From positions 62,001-126,000 of the forward strand of contig NZ_MSDV01000071.1 in NCBI RefSeq assembly GCF_001931485.1: a DNA stretch of 64,000 nt, given 5' to 3'. The notes beneath the pieces are model-generated. The model ran no database searches. It had not been told where the DNA came from and saw only the letters and a program-made list of their open reading frames with translations. Shown here piece after piece: positions 8,430 through 17,286 of the stretch (positions are counted from its first letter, which is position 1; each line of letters begins with the position of its first letter). The translations under genes and the position numbers were made by a program. The DNA is from Burkholderia sp. SRS-W-2-2016. GTDB taxonomy: Bacteria; Pseudomonadota; Gammaproteobacteria; Burkholderiales; Burkholderiaceae.

Positions 8430-9371
8430 TTAGTCGTACAGCACCGCGGCGATCTTCGGGTCGTTGATATTGGTCTTGTCGTACCAGAAGAAGCCCGTGT
8501 CGATATTCCTCGGCAGCTTCTCGCCATGCAGCGCCTTCACCGCGGAATCGACCGTGCACTTGCCGATGCCGACCGGGTTCTGCGTGATCGCGCCGGCCAT
8601 CAGGCCCGACTTGATGTTCTCCTTCTGCTCCTTGCCGGAGTCGAAACCGATCAGCACGAGTTTCTTGCCCGCCTCCTTCACGCCAATCGCCGCGCCTTCC
8701 GCCGAACCTTCGTTCGCACCGAAGATGCCCTTCAGATTCGGATTCGCCTGCATCATCGCCTTGGCGATTTCCGCCGATTTCAGGTGGTCGCCGGCGCCGT
8801 ATTGCACCGACACGATCTTGATGTTCGGATGCTTGGACTTGATCTGATTGACGAAACCGTCACGCCGGTCGACGCCGGTCCGGCTGGTCTGGTCGTGCAC
8901 GATCACGCCGACTTCGCCGGCATTGCCGATCAGCTCGGCCATCTTGTCGGCGGCGAGCGCGGCGGCCGCGACGTTGTCGGTCGAACAGGTGGTCAGCGGA
9001 ATATCGCTATCGACGCCCGAGTCGAATGCGATCACCGGAATCTTGTCGTTCTGCGCGCGCTTGAGCAGCGGAATCGCGGCCTTGCTGTCGAGCGCGGCAA
9101 TACCGAGCGCCTGCGGCTTCTTCGCGAGCGCGGCCGACAGCATATCGATCTGCTTGTCGACCATCGCTTCCGTTTCCGGTCCCTCGAACGTGATGCGGAC
9201 GTTGTTCGCCTTCGCCGACTGCTCGGCGCCGGATTTGACGGCCTGCCAGAACTGATGCTGGAAGCCCTTCGAAATCAGCGGAATATAAGGCTGGTCCGCA
9301 TATGCGAGACCGCTTCCGCCAACCAACGCGCCGACACCGACCGCGATACCGATTAGTCTTCTCTTCAACAT
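8430..9371 (-). CDS. Sugar ABC transporter periplasmic binding protein
   Basis: 313 residues, RbsB/type-1 periplasmic binding protein family. The signal peptide runs to 'GSGLAYA|DQPYI'. The sequence has the ribose-binding-protein layout ('IPLISKGFQHQFWQAVKSG', 'IPVIAFDSGVDSD', 'GIFGANEGSAEGAAIGV', 'LVLIGFDSG'). The ATG at 9369-9371 follows a strong GGAGGAGG ribosome site. It is the last gene of an ATPase-permease-binding-protein operon, separated from the permease gene by an 83-bp gap with a GC-rich hairpin. The neighbouring FucD and GntR genes suggest a fucose-like or related sugar as ligand. That assignment is inference. Confidence 0.9.
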   Translation of the reverse strand: MLKRRLIGIAVGVGALVGGSGLAYADQPYIPLISKGFQHQFWQAVKSGAEQSAKANNVRITFEGPETEAMVDKQIDMLSAALAKKPQALGIAALDSKAAIPLLKRAQNDKIPVIAFDSGVDSDIPLTTCSTDNVAAAALAADKMAELIGNAGEVGVIVHDQTSRTGVDRRDGFVNQIKSKHPNIKIVSVQYGAGDHLKSAEIAKAMMQANPNLKGIFGANEGSAEGAAIGVKEAGKKLVLIGFDSGKEQKENIKSGLMAGAITQNPVGIGKCTVDSAVKALHGEKLPRNIDTGFFWYDKTNINDPKIAAVLYD

Positions 9372-9409
9372 GGGGCCTCCTCCTATGGATGGGCTATCAA
9401 GCCATTTGA

Positions 9410-9433
9410 GGGAGCCTGCGCGGGCTCCCTTTT
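9410..9433. repeat. Intercistronic hairpin GGGAGCC/GGCTCCC
   Basis: A stem of 7 bp with a 6-base loop lies between the permease stop and the binding-protein start. The T-run is on the plus strand only. In the direction of the operon it is therefore more likely an mRNA-stabilising or processing stem than a terminator, which fits the usual need for excess binding protein. Confidence 0.55.
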
Positions 9434-9454
9434 CTGTTGCTCTGTTTTCCCGCG

Positions 9455-10489
9455 TCAACCTGCGCGGCTGCGGCTGCGCCGCAAGATGTCCGCATAGACC
9501 GCCAGAATGATGATCAGACCGGTGACGACGATCTGCCACTCCTGCGCGACCGACATGATGCGCAGTCCGTTGGTCAGCACGCTCATGATGAACGCGCCGA
9601 TGATCGTGCCGAGAATCGTGCCCGCGCCGCCGCTCAGAGAAGTGCCGCCGATCACCACCGCGGCAATCGCATCGAGCTCGTAGCCCTGGCCGAGCGCCGG
9701 CTGCGCGGAGTTCAGACGCGATGCGATCAGCAGACCGGCGATCCCGCAAATCGCGCCGCCCACGCCGTAAATCGCAATCTTCCAGCGATCGACATTGACG
9801 CCGGAGAGCCGCACCGCTTCTTCATTGCTGCCGAGTGCGAACGTATAGCGGCCGAGCGCGGTGCGATTTAACGTAATCGAGCTGACGATCGCGAGAAAGA
9901 ACAGGATCAGCACCGCGTTAGGAATCGGCACGCTCGGCAGGAAATAGCCGATCAGCGAGTCCTGCGAAATGCGGTAGAAGTTCTCGGTGTCGGTGAAATA
10001 GATCGGCTTGTCCGACGAGACGACCAGCGAAAGACCTTTCAGCAACATCATCATGCCGAGCGTCGCGATAAACGGCGGAATCTTCATTTTCGCGGTCAGC
10101 GTGCCCGAGACCGTCCCGCACACCGCGCCGGTCGCGATCGCCGCGAGTACCCCGGCCCACATCGGCAGATGCCAATAAGTGAGAAACACGCCGCAGATCA
10201 CCGCGGTGAACGTCATCAGCGTGCCGACCGACAGATCGATCCCGCCGGTAATGATCACGAAGGTCGCGGCAATCGCCAGCACGCCGTTGACCGCGGTCGC
10301 CTGCAGAATGCCGAGGATGTTGTCCATCTGCATGAAAGCGGGCGACGCGAAGCTGAAAAACACCAGCAGCAGAATCAGACTCGCGAACGCAAGCATCTTT
10401 TGCAGCGCGGTCGGCGCGAAGATGCGGGCCTTCAGGCTGGAAGTCCGGCGTTCGTTGTCGAGCGCCGCCGTATCCGTTTGCAATGTCAT
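9455..10489 (-). CDS. Sugar ABC transporter permease (RbsC family)
   Basis: 344 residues with eight to ten hydrophobic segments, typical of the BPD_transp_2 permeases for ribose-type sugars. Family landmarks are 'GGIDLSVGTLMTF', 'SGTLTAKMKIPPFIATLGMM' and 'VVIGGTSLSGGAGTILGTIIGAF'. The N-terminal 35 residues are cytoplasmic and polar. It would form the homodimeric membrane channel. It lies 19 bp downstream of the ATPase gene on the same strand, so the two are almost certainly co-transcribed. Confidence 0.93.
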   Translation of the reverse strand: MTLQTDTAALDNERRTSSLKARIFAPTALQKMLAFASLILLLVFFSFASPAFMQMDNILGILQATAVNGVLAIAATFVIITGGIDLSVGTLMTFTAVICGVFLTYWHLPMWAGVLAAIATGAVCGTVSGTLTAKMKIPPFIATLGMMMLLKGLSLVVSSDKPIYFTDTENFYRISQDSLIGYFLPSVPIPNAVLILFFLAIVSSITLNRTALGRYTFALGSNEEAVRLSGVNVDRWKIAIYGVGGAICGIAGLLIASRLNSAQPALGQGYELDAIAAVVIGGTSLSGGAGTILGTIIGAFIMSVLTNGLRIMSVAQEWQIVVTGLIIILAVYADILRRSRSRAG

Positions 10490-10508
10490 GTCTTGAACCT
10501 CGTCGGGC

Positions 10509-12020
10509 TTAAGCCGTTTTCAGGGATTCGCGCTGCGTCGCGAGATGCATGATGCGCTCCTGGGTCGCGTCGCCGGCGGACAACTCGCCGGTAATGCGGC
10601 CCTCGCACATCACCACGATTCGATCGCTCATACGCAGAATTTCGGGCAGCTCCGACGAGATCATCACGATCGCCTTGCCTTGCGCGGCCAGCGAGCGCAA
10701 CAGCTTGTAGATTTCGCTTTTCGCACCGACGTCGATGCCGCGCGTCGGTTCGTCGAAGAACAACACGTCGCAATCGCGTTCGAGCCATTTCGCGATCACG
10801 ATCTTTTGCTGATTGCCGCCGGACAGCAGCCGCACCTGCTGGGTCGCGGACGGCGTGCGGATCGCGAGCAGTTTGATGAAGTGCTGCGCGCGTTTGCGGA
10901 TCTGGCCGCGGCGCAGGAACATATTGAACGACAGGAACTTGCCGAGATCGGACATCACGATGTTCGATTCGACATCCATTCCGGTGGCCAGCCCAAAGCG
11001 CTTGCGATCTTCAGAGAGATAACCGATCCCGCGTTTCACCGCATCGCTCGGCTTTTTAATCGACGCTTTCGCGCCTTTCACGAAGATCTCGCCGGATTCG
11101 ACCGGATCGGCGCCGAACACCGCGCGCGCGACCTCGGTGCGGCCCGCGCCCATCAAGCCGGCAAAGCCGAGTATTTCGCCCTGCCGCAATTCGAAACTGA
11201 CGTTGCGCACCAGCGGACCCGCCACCAGATTCTTCACTTCGAGCGCGAGCGCGCCCTGCGCCGGCGCGCGTTGCTCCGGCTCGATATCGGCCAGCGTGCG
11301 TCCCACCATCATGCCGATGATCGTTTCGACGCTGGTGCCTTCGGTCGGCACCGTCGCCACGTATTCGCCGTCGCGCATCACCGTCACGCGATCGGTGATC
11401 TGCTTGAGCTCGTCCATCTTGTGCGAGATATAGACGACGCCCACGCCGCGTTCTTTCAACTGGCGGATGATACGGAATAGCTCGGCAATCTCGGCATCGT
11501 TGAGCGCGGAAGTCGGCTCATCCATGATCAGCACGCGCGAATCGAACGACAGCGCCTTGGCGATCTCGACCATCTGCTGGCTCGCCACCGTCAGCGAGCC
11601 GACCAGCGTGCGCGGATCGAGCTTCACGTGCATGCGGCCGAGAATCTCGCGCGCCTGCGCATTGAGTTTGTCTTCGTCGAGCAGCAGTCCGAAATGCTTG
11701 CGCGGTTCGCGGCCAATAAAGATGTTCTGCGCGACGCTCAGATGATTCATCAGTTGCAGTTCCTGATGAATGATGCCGATCCCGACCGCCTGTGCATCGC
11801 GCGGCCCCTGGAAATCGACCGGCTTGCCTTCGTAGAGGATCTCGCCCGAATCGCGCGTATAGACGCCGGCGAGAATCTTCATCAGCGTCGACTTGCCCGC
11901 GCCGTTCTCGCCCATCAGCGCGTGGACTTCGCCGGACATCAGTTCGAACTGGACGTTGTGAAGTGCTCTGACGCCCGGAAAGCTCTTGCAAAGCTTATTG
12001 ACGGATATGAGTGGGTTCAT
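10509..12020 (-). CDS. Sugar ABC transporter ATPase (RbsA/XylG type, two NBDs)
   Basis: 503 residues with two tandem nucleotide-binding domains. The first has Walker A GENGAGKST (37-45), a Q-loop, 'MDEPTSALN' and an H-loop ('VVYISHKMDEL'). The second has a degenerate Walker A ('GFAGLMGAGRTEVA'), a 'RLLSGGNQQKI' signature and 'FFDEPTRGIDVG'. This asymmetry is the rule in the RbsA/MglA/XylG family. It powers uptake with the permease and binding protein encoded downstream. It is the first gene of the operon. The GntR gene lies just upstream on the same strand. Confidence 0.95.
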   Translation of the reverse strand: MNPLISVNKLCKSFPGVRALHNVQFELMSGEVHALMGENGAGKSTLMKILAGVYTRDSGEILYEGKPVDFQGPRDAQAVGIGIIHQELQLMNHLSVAQNIFIGREPRKHFGLLLDEDKLNAQAREILGRMHVKLDPRTLVGSLTVASQQMVEIAKALSFDSRVLIMDEPTSALNDAEIAELFRIIRQLKERGVGVVYISHKMDELKQITDRVTVMRDGEYVATVPTEGTSVETIIGMMVGRTLADIEPEQRAPAQGALALEVKNLVAGPLVRNVSFELRQGEILGFAGLMGAGRTEVARAVFGADPVESGEIFVKGAKASIKKPSDAVKRGIGYLSEDRKRFGLATGMDVESNIVMSDLGKFLSFNMFLRRGQIRKRAQHFIKLLAIRTPSATQQVRLLSGGNQQKIVIAKWLERDCDVLFFDEPTRGIDVGAKSEIYKLLRSLAAQGKAIVMISSELPEILRMSDRIVVMCEGRITGELSAGDATQERIMHLATQRESLKTA

Positions 12021-12122
12021 GTGCGGATCTGTCGACGGCTGCCTTTATCACCAGTGCTTTTACTGTGACCTGCAAACGACTTCAAATGCGACTTGCAACG
12101 CGGCTGTCGCCGCGCTTTCTTT

Positions 12123-12851
12123 TCAAGGCTCGAACAGGTCCGGCCTGTTTTTCGCGGAGCGGTGCAATTCCGCGACCACCTGGTCGAGATGATCGTGCAT
12201 CGCTTTCGCGGCCGAATCGCCGTCGCCGGCGGCCAGCGCCTTGAAAATGCTCTCGTGCTCTTCCAGCGTATGCACGAGCCGTTCGGGACTTGCCAGCAAT
12301 TGCCTCGCGCGGTCCAGCGCATTGCGCGACACCGTGACGATTTCCTTTACACGCGGCAGCTTGACCGCGTCGAGCAGGATTTCATGAAATGCCAGATCGA
12401 GTGCATGAAACGCGATCCGTTCGCCGCTGCCCGCCAGACTGCGCTGCTGGTCGAGATTGCTGGCCAGTGCATCGAGCGTCGCGCGGTCGTGCAGGCGCGC
12501 GACACCACGCACGGTTTCGACTTCCAGCGCGCTGCGAATAAACAGGTGCTGACGGATGTCGTCGAGCGCAATCGGTTTGACCCGCGTGCCGCGCTGCGGC
12601 AAAACCTCGACGAGACCCGCATGCGCGAGCTTCGCCAATGCGGACGACACCGGAAAACGCGACACCCCCATCCGTTCGCACACGGCCAGCTTGTCGATCA
12701 TCATGCCGGGCTCCAACGCCAGCGTCACGATCGCTTCCCGCAACGCCGCCTCGACCGCGTCGGTCAAGCTGCCACGCTCGCCACCCTTGACCTTTTGCAG
12801 TGCCGCATAAGGGTCGGTGGCGGGATGCTCGAGTTCGGCTGAGGAATTCAC
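12123..12851 (-). CDS. GntR-family regulator with FCD effector domain
   Basis: 242 residues from the GTG at 12849-12851. It has an N-terminal winged helix ('LTDAVEAALREAIVTLALEPG', 'ERMGVSRFPVSSALAKLAHAG') and a C-terminal all-helical FCD domain with the metal/effector ligands suggested by 'ALDLAFHEILLDA' and 'EEHESIFKALAAGD'. An ATG at 12882-12884 would add 11 residues, but it lies inside a perfect palindrome and has no ribosome site, whereas the GTG has AAGG upstream. FCD repressors of this kind usually sense sugar acids. Divergent from the L-fuconate dehydratase gene and next to the sugar ABC genes, it probably controls both. Confidence 0.88.
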   Translation of the reverse strand: MNSSAELEHPATDPYAALQKVKGGERGSLTDAVEAALREAIVTLALEPGMMIDKLAVCERMGVSRFPVSSALAKLAHAGLVEVLPQRGTRVKPIALDDIRQHLFIRSALEVETVRGVARLHDRATLDALASNLDQQRSLAGSGERIAFHALDLAFHEILLDAVKLPRVKEIVTVSRNALDRARQLLASPERLVHTLEEHESIFKALAAGDGDSAAKAMHDHLDQVVAELHRSAKNRPDLFEP

Positions 12852-12873
12852 GGAGGCCTTGATTTTGAGACAA

Positions 12874-12888
12874 CATGCTAGCATGCTA
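12874..12888. promoter_or_regulatory. Overlapping palindromes, probable GntR operator
   Basis: CATGCTAGCATG (12874-12885) and TAGCATGCTA (12879-12888) are both perfect palindromes sharing seven bases. They sit in the divergent space between the GntR gene and the L-fuconate dehydratase gene, where an autoregulatory operator is expected. The protein-site link is inferred. Confidence 0.55.
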
Positions 12889-13048
12889 GAAAGCGAATCA
12901 CGAGTTGTCAACGCGTACGAGTGCCTGGTATTCCCTGGTATGTCCGTCCGCGTGAACCAGAACCGCGTGCGCGACAGTGCACGTAAAGCCGATCCGCCTG
13001 CTCCCGCAGGCGACCACCGCTAGCCATTCATCGCCCCGGAGGGTGCAC

Positions 13049-14344
13049 ATGACTACGATCACAAGGCTGTCCGTTCGGGACATCCGGTTTCCCACCTCGC
13101 GTTCTCTCGACGGTTCCGACGCAATGAACGCCGCGCCGGACTACTCCGCCACCTATGTCACGCTCGAAACCGATACACCCGATCTGACCGGCCACGGCCT
13201 GACGTTTACGATCGGGCGCGGCAACGAGATCTGCGTGACCGCCGTGAATGCATTGACGCCGCTGATCGTCGGCAAAAAGCTCGAAGATATTGCCGCGAAT
13301 ATGGGCGCATTCTGGCGCGCATTTACTTCGGATAGCCAACTACGCTGGATCGGCCCGGACAAAGGCGCGATTCATCTGGCCACCGCGGCGGTCGTCAACG
13401 CGGTGTGGGATCTGTGGGCGAAAGCCGTCGGTAAGCCAGTGTGGAAACTGCTCGTCGATATGAGTCCGGAAGAACTGGTGCGCTGCCTGGACTTCCGCTA
13501 CGTGACCGATGCGATCACGCCGCAGGAAGCACTCGCGATGCTGCATCGTCACGCGAAAACCAAGGGCGAGCGGGAAAAGGAAATGCTCGCGCACGGCTAT
13601 CCGGCCTATACGACTTCCGCCGGCTGGCTCGGTTACGACGACGACAAGATTCGCCGGCTCGCGCGCGAAGGCGTCGCGCAGGGCTGGACTCATTTCAAGC
13701 AGAAGGTCGGCGCCGATCTCGACGAGGACGTACGGCGCGCGCGCATTTTGCGCGAGGAGATCGGCGAGAACCTGAAGCTGATGATGGACGCCAATCAGGT
13801 GTGGGACGTCGATGAAGCGATCGCGAACATGCGCCGTCTCGCGGAGTTCGATCCGTGGTGGATCGAAGAGCCGACCAGCCCCGACGACATTCTCGGCCAC
13901 GCGGCGATCCGCAGGCGGCTCGGCTCGATCGGCGTCGCGACCGGCGAGCATTGTCATAACCGGGTGATGTTCAAACAGTTGCTGCAGGCCGAAGCAATCG
14001 ATTTCTGTCAGATCGACAGTTGCCGGCTCGGCGGGCTCAACGAAGTGATCATCGTGTTGCTGATGGCCGCGAAGTTCGGCGTGCCGGTGTGTCCGCACGC
14101 GGGCGGCGTCGGTTTGTGCGAGTACGTGCAGCATATTTCGCTGTTCGACTACATCTGCGTGTCGGGCTCGCTGGAAAATCGCGTACTCGAATACGTCGAC
14201 CATCTACACGAGCATTTCGTCGATCCGGTCGTGATCCGCAACGGCCATTACATGCCGCCGCAAAGGCCCGGATACAGCATTGAAATGCTCGAAGAGTCGC
14301 TGGACCGGCACTGGTTCCCGGACGGCGCTGCGTGGCAGAAGTGA
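13049..14344 (+). CDS. fucD: L-fuconate dehydratase-like enolase-superfamily enzyme
   Basis: 431 residues. It belongs to the mandelate-racemase-like branch of the enolase superfamily. The catalytic KxK pair is Lys217/Lys219 in 'HFKQKVG'. Metal ligands appear in 'MMDANQVWD', 'WWIEEPTSPDD' and 'GVATGEHCHNR', and the catalytic His in 'CPHAGGVGLCE'. The segment 'YTTSAGWLGY' is typical of L-fuconate dehydratases, which make 2-keto-3-deoxy-L-fuconate. The ATG at 13049 follows GGAGGG. It is the first gene of a rightward three-gene run and divergent from a GntR/FCD repressor gene. Other 6-deoxy sugar acids remain possible substrates. Confidence 0.85.
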   Translation: MTTITRLSVRDIRFPTSRSLDGSDAMNAAPDYSATYVTLETDTPDLTGHGLTFTIGRGNEICVTAVNALTPLIVGKKLEDIAANMGAFWRAFTSDSQLRWIGPDKGAIHLATAAVVNAVWDLWAKAVGKPVWKLLVDMSPEELVRCLDFRYVTDAITPQEALAMLHRHAKTKGEREKEMLAHGYPAYTTSAGWLGYDDDKIRRLAREGVAQGWTHFKQKVGADLDEDVRRARILREEIGENLKLMMDANQVWDVDEAIANMRRLAEFDPWWIEEPTSPDDILGHAAIRRRLGSIGVATGEHCHNRVMFKQLLQAEAIDFCQIDSCRLGGLNEVIIVLLMAAKFGVPVCPHAGGVGLCEYVQHISLFDYICVSGSLENRVLEYVDHLHEHFVDPVVIRNGHYMPPQRPGYSIEMLEESLDRHWFPDGAAWQK

Positions 14345-14389
14345 GCGCGGACGCGCGTCGACATCTCCCTCATTAACCCCGGAGCCGCA

Positions 14390-15586
14390 ATGCCTTCTCC
14401 GTTGTCCGCCGCCGCGCTCGATGCATTGCGCGAACGCATAGCCGGTGTGCGCAGTACTACGCACTTCAATCATGCCGGTTCGTCATTGCCGTCGAGCGCG
14501 ACGGTCGAGGCGATTCACGCGCATCTATTGCGCGAAGCGTCGCTCGGGCCGATGGAGGCGGGCGCGGCGGCGGCCGCGGAAACCGAACGCGCACGCTCAC
14601 TCGCCGCAAAGCTATTGAACGCTCAGCCATCCGAAATTGCGTTGACGACCGGCAATTCGGCCGGCTGGGGCGCGGCCTTCGCGGCACTGGGTCCGTGGCG
14701 CGCGGGCGAGCGCATTCTGGTCGCGCGGCACGAATGGGGCGGCAATCTCGCGACGATGCGGCTCGTCGCGCAACGCGCAGGCGCAACGATCGAAGCGATT
14801 CCGTCCGACGAGACCGGCCGCGTCGATCCCCGCGCGCTCGAAGCGATGCTCGACGAGCGGGTGCGCCTGATCGCGCTCACCTGGCTGCCGGCCAACGGCG
14901 GACTGATCAATCCCGCCGCGGCGATCGGGCAAATCGCGCGCCGCCACGGCATTCCCTATTTCGTCGATGCCGCGCAGGCTGTCGGTCAGGTGCCGGTCGA
15001 CGTGGCCGCGCTCGGCTGCGACGTGCTGGCCGGCGCGGGACGCAAGGCACTGCGCGGCCCGCGCGGCACCGGCCTGCTGTACGTGAGACGGGACTTTCTA
15101 CCGCGCCTCGCGCCGGCCTTCGTCGATACCCATTCCGCGCCACTCGATGCCAACGGCGAACCGGTGCTGCGTAAAGACGCGCAGTGTCTCGAGTCCTCCG
15201 AAGCATCGCTTGCGTTGCACTGCGGCCTCGCTAATGCGCTGCATGAAGCACTCGAAATCGGCATCGAGAACATTCGTGCGCAAATCGATCGGATCGCTAA
15301 TCGTCTACGCGCGCAACTGGCCGAGATTCCCGGCGTGTCGGTACTCGATCAGGGCGTGGAACGTTCCGGCCTGGTGTCGTTCAATATCGCCGGGCTCGAC
15401 TCGCTTTCGGTGCGGCGCGCATTGGCGGCGCAAGGTATTACGATCGGCAGCAACGGCGTCGCCTACACGCCGTTCGATATGACGAGCCGCGGACTCACGC
15501 AAATCGCGCGGGCATCGGTCAGCTATCTGACCACCGACACGGAAATTGATAGATTACTGGCTGGAATCCGCACGTTGGCGCATTGA
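14390..15586 (+). CDS. Class V PLP-dependent aminotransferase
   Basis: 398 residues, aminotransferase class V fold (cysteine desulfurase/isopenicillin-N-epimerase-like). The N-terminal 'THFNHAGSSLPSSATVEAI' is the usual substrate-side start. 'YFVDAAQAVGQVPVDV' carries the PLP-contacting Asp, and the Schiff-base Lys is in 'LAGAGRKALRGPRGTG'. No persulfide-forming Cys loop of IscS/NifS type is evident, so it is more likely an epimerase/lyase-like member than an Fe-S assembly enzyme. A GGAG site precedes the ATG. It lies 45 bp after the fucD-like gene and 48 bp before the D-cysteine desulfhydrase gene. Confidence 0.85.
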   Translation: MPSPLSAAALDALRERIAGVRSTTHFNHAGSSLPSSATVEAIHAHLLREASLGPMEAGAAAAAETERARSLAAKLLNAQPSEIALTTGNSAGWGAAFAALGPWRAGERILVARHEWGGNLATMRLVAQRAGATIEAIPSDETGRVDPRALEAMLDERVRLIALTWLPANGGLINPAAAIGQIARRHGIPYFVDAAQAVGQVPVDVAALGCDVLAGAGRKALRGPRGTGLLYVRRDFLPRLAPAFVDTHSAPLDANGEPVLRKDAQCLESSEASLALHCGLANALHEALEIGIENIRAQIDRIANRLRAQLAEIPGVSVLDQGVERSGLVSFNIAGLDSLSVRRALAAQGITIGSNGVAYTPFDMTSRGLTQIARASVSYLTTDTEIDRLLAGIRTLAH

Positions 15587-15634
15587 GCCCGTATCGCTCG
15601 GCGCCGTTCTCCACCCGACCGATTGCAACCGCTC

Positions 15635-16654
15635 ATGAACTCCGCTCCGCTAACGACTCTCGATCTGTCGAAGTTTCCCCGCCATGTTCTGCTCGAAGGC
15701 CCGACGCCGATTCAACATCTGCCGCGCCTGAGCGCGCGCCTCGGTGGCGCGGACATTTACGTCAAACGGGAAGATCTGACCGGGATCGGCGGCGGCGGCA
15801 ACAAACTGCGCAAACTCGAATTCCTGATCGGCGAAGCACTGGCGCGCGGCGCGGACACGATCATCACGGTCGGCGCACGGCAATCGAATCATGCGCGACT
15901 CACCGCGGCCGCCGCCGCGCGCGTAGGACTCCAGTGCGAACTGGTGTTGACGCGGACCGTCCCGCGTTCCGATCACGACTATTTGGAGAACGGCAACGTG
16001 CTGCTCGATGCGCTATTCGACGCGCGCGTGCACGATCTGCCCGGCTCCGCCAACGCACTGCAATTCGCCGAACAGCGGGCCGACGAATTGCGCGCGCAAG
16101 GCCGCAACGTCTATGTGTGTCCGCTCGGCGGCTCGAGTCCGGTCGGCTGTCTCGGCTATGCGGACTGTGCGGCCGAAATCGCCGCGCAAGCGCACGCCCA
16201 GCAGTTGTCGTTCGATCGCATCGTGGTGCCGAACGGCAGCGGCGGCATGCATGCGGGACTGGTTGCAGGTTTTGTCGCGTTGGGTCTCGACGCGACGCGC
16301 GTCGCCGCGTTCACCGTGTACGGCAATGCCGCTCACGCGCACGCCACCACGCTCGACAAAGCGAATCAGACGGCCCAACTGATCGATTCCGCACTGCGCG
16401 TGCAGGAAGATGCCGTCTCGATCGACGAAACGCAGCTTGGACCCGGCTACGGCATTCCGACCGACAGCATGCGGGAGGCGGTGCGGCTGCTGGCATCGAC
16501 CGAAGGTCTGCTGCTCGATCCCGTGTACAGCGGCAAGGCATTCGCGGGTCTGGTGGAAAACGTCAGGACCGGAAAGTATGCCGCTGGGCAGAAGATTCTC
16601 TTTGTGATGAGCGGCGGACTTCCGGGACTGTTTGCCTACCGCAGCGAGTTCTGA
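15635..16654 (+). CDS. dcyD: D-cysteine desulfhydrase family PLP enzyme
   Basis: 339 residues from the ATG at 15635 (an upstream TTG adds four residues). It belongs to the ACC deaminase/D-cysteine desulfhydrase family. Characteristic are 'YVKREDLTGIGGGGNKLRKLEF' with the PLP Lys57, 'VGARQSNHARLTAAAAARVG', 'PNGSGGMHAGL' and a C-terminal 'LPGLFAY'. The reaction is D-cysteine to pyruvate, sulfide and ammonia. ACC deaminase activity is less likely because the 'GIGGGGNK' and 'LGGSSPVGCLGY' segments follow DcyD. It ends the three-gene operon and converges with a small minus-strand gene. Confidence 0.85.
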   Translation: MNSAPLTTLDLSKFPRHVLLEGPTPIQHLPRLSARLGGADIYVKREDLTGIGGGGNKLRKLEFLIGEALARGADTIITVGARQSNHARLTAAAAARVGLQCELVLTRTVPRSDHDYLENGNVLLDALFDARVHDLPGSANALQFAEQRADELRAQGRNVYVCPLGGSSPVGCLGYADCAAEIAAQAHAQQLSFDRIVVPNGSGGMHAGLVAGFVALGLDATRVAAFTVYGNAAHAHATTLDKANQTAQLIDSALRVQEDAVSIDETQLGPGYGIPTDSMREAVRLLASTEGLLLDPVYSGKAFAGLVENVRTGKYAAGQKILFVMSGGLPGLFAYRSEF

Positions 16655-16697
16655 CTGTTCTGAATGTTCTGAATCCCCGCGCCGGCATCGCGGATCT

Positions 16698-17081
16698 TCA
16701 CGCAGCTCGTGCGCAATGCGGCGCAGCAGATCGCCGGGGCGCGGCGCGAGTGAGTTGCGGCGCGGCGGCGCGAACGAAATGATGCTCGATCCTCGTGCGC
16801 AATACGCCGTCGAGCGCGGCGAGTTGTTCGCGCAGGCGAATCGCCTGCTCTTCGGTCATTTCGCCGAGAACGATTTTTTGCTCGAGAACTTCGCCGTGAC
16901 GGGTGACGAGCCAACGGTCCACTACGACGGTTTCGCGTTCGAGTACCGCAGCCGCGGACGAAACGACACCGAGATTGACGCCCGACACGAGATGAACCGT
17001 ATGCGTCAGCGTGAAACCGGGGAGGAAGTTCGACCAGTCTTTGCAGACGGATGGGGAGAGGGCAGAGGTAGCTTCGCGCAT
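16698..17081 (-). CDS. Small ACT-like protein of unknown function
   Basis: 127 residues. The central 80 residues read as a beta-alpha-beta-beta-alpha-beta pattern: 'TLTHTVHLVSG', a helix 'GVVSSAAAVLERE', strands 'VVVDRWLVTRHGEVLEQKIVLGEM', a helix 'TEEQAIRLREQLAALDG' and a strand 'VLRTRIEHHF'. This resembles an ACT-type amino-acid-binding fold. The C-terminal 20 residues are basic and disordered. The ATG is at 17079-17081. A strong sigma-70-like promoter and a structured leader lie upstream, which supports a real, regulated gene. The fold assignment is by eye and the function is unknown. Confidence 0.55.
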   Translation of the reverse strand: MREATSALSPSVCKDWSNFLPGFTLTHTVHLVSGVNLGVVSSAAAVLERETVVVDRWLVTRHGEVLEQKIVLGEMTEEQAIRLREQLAALDGVLRTRIEHHFVRAAAPQLTRAAPRRSAAPHCARAA

Positions 17082-17154
17082 AATGGGCTCCGGATCAGTG
17101 TTTATCGAACCGGTGCCGGCGAGGCCGCTCCCGTTTCGTTGCCGACAATCGGCC

Positions 17155-17222
17155 GCATCGCCTTAAGGCTTCCACCTTGCCCGGGAGGGCAGGTTGGCGT
17201 CGGATAACCCGACTCTGGATGC
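17155..17222 (-). promoter_or_regulatory. Structured 5' leader, multi-stem junction (riboswitch-like)
   Basis: In the transcript of the small ACT-like gene, a closing stem GCATC/GATGC (17218-17222 with 17155-17159) encloses a GTCGG/CCGAC hairpin (17199-17213), an 11-bp stem with one mismatch (17187-17197 with 17172-17182, GGGA-side loop) and a CCTTAAGG palindrome (17161-17168). The element ends about 75 bases before the start codon. I do not recognise a named riboswitch class. Confidence 0.5.
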
Positions 17223-17258
17223 ATGATTTTGTTCGTTCGATATCTCGAACTTGGCTCC

Positions 17259-17286
17259 ATTATACCGAAAACGACGCGCCGGGCAA
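17259..17286 (-). promoter_or_regulatory. Sigma-70-type promoter for the structured leader
   Basis: On the minus strand a perfect -10 box TATAAT (17259-17264) is preceded after 16 bp by TTGCCC as -35. The start point would fall near 17252, directly beside an inverted repeat GTTCGA-GATA-TCGAAC (17235-17250) that could be an operator. Confidence 0.7.

Noticed and set aside
14390..15586. Class V aminotransferase as an Fe-S cysteine desulfurase (IscS/SufS)
   Set aside because: No conserved catalytic Cys loop and no isc/suf neighbours.
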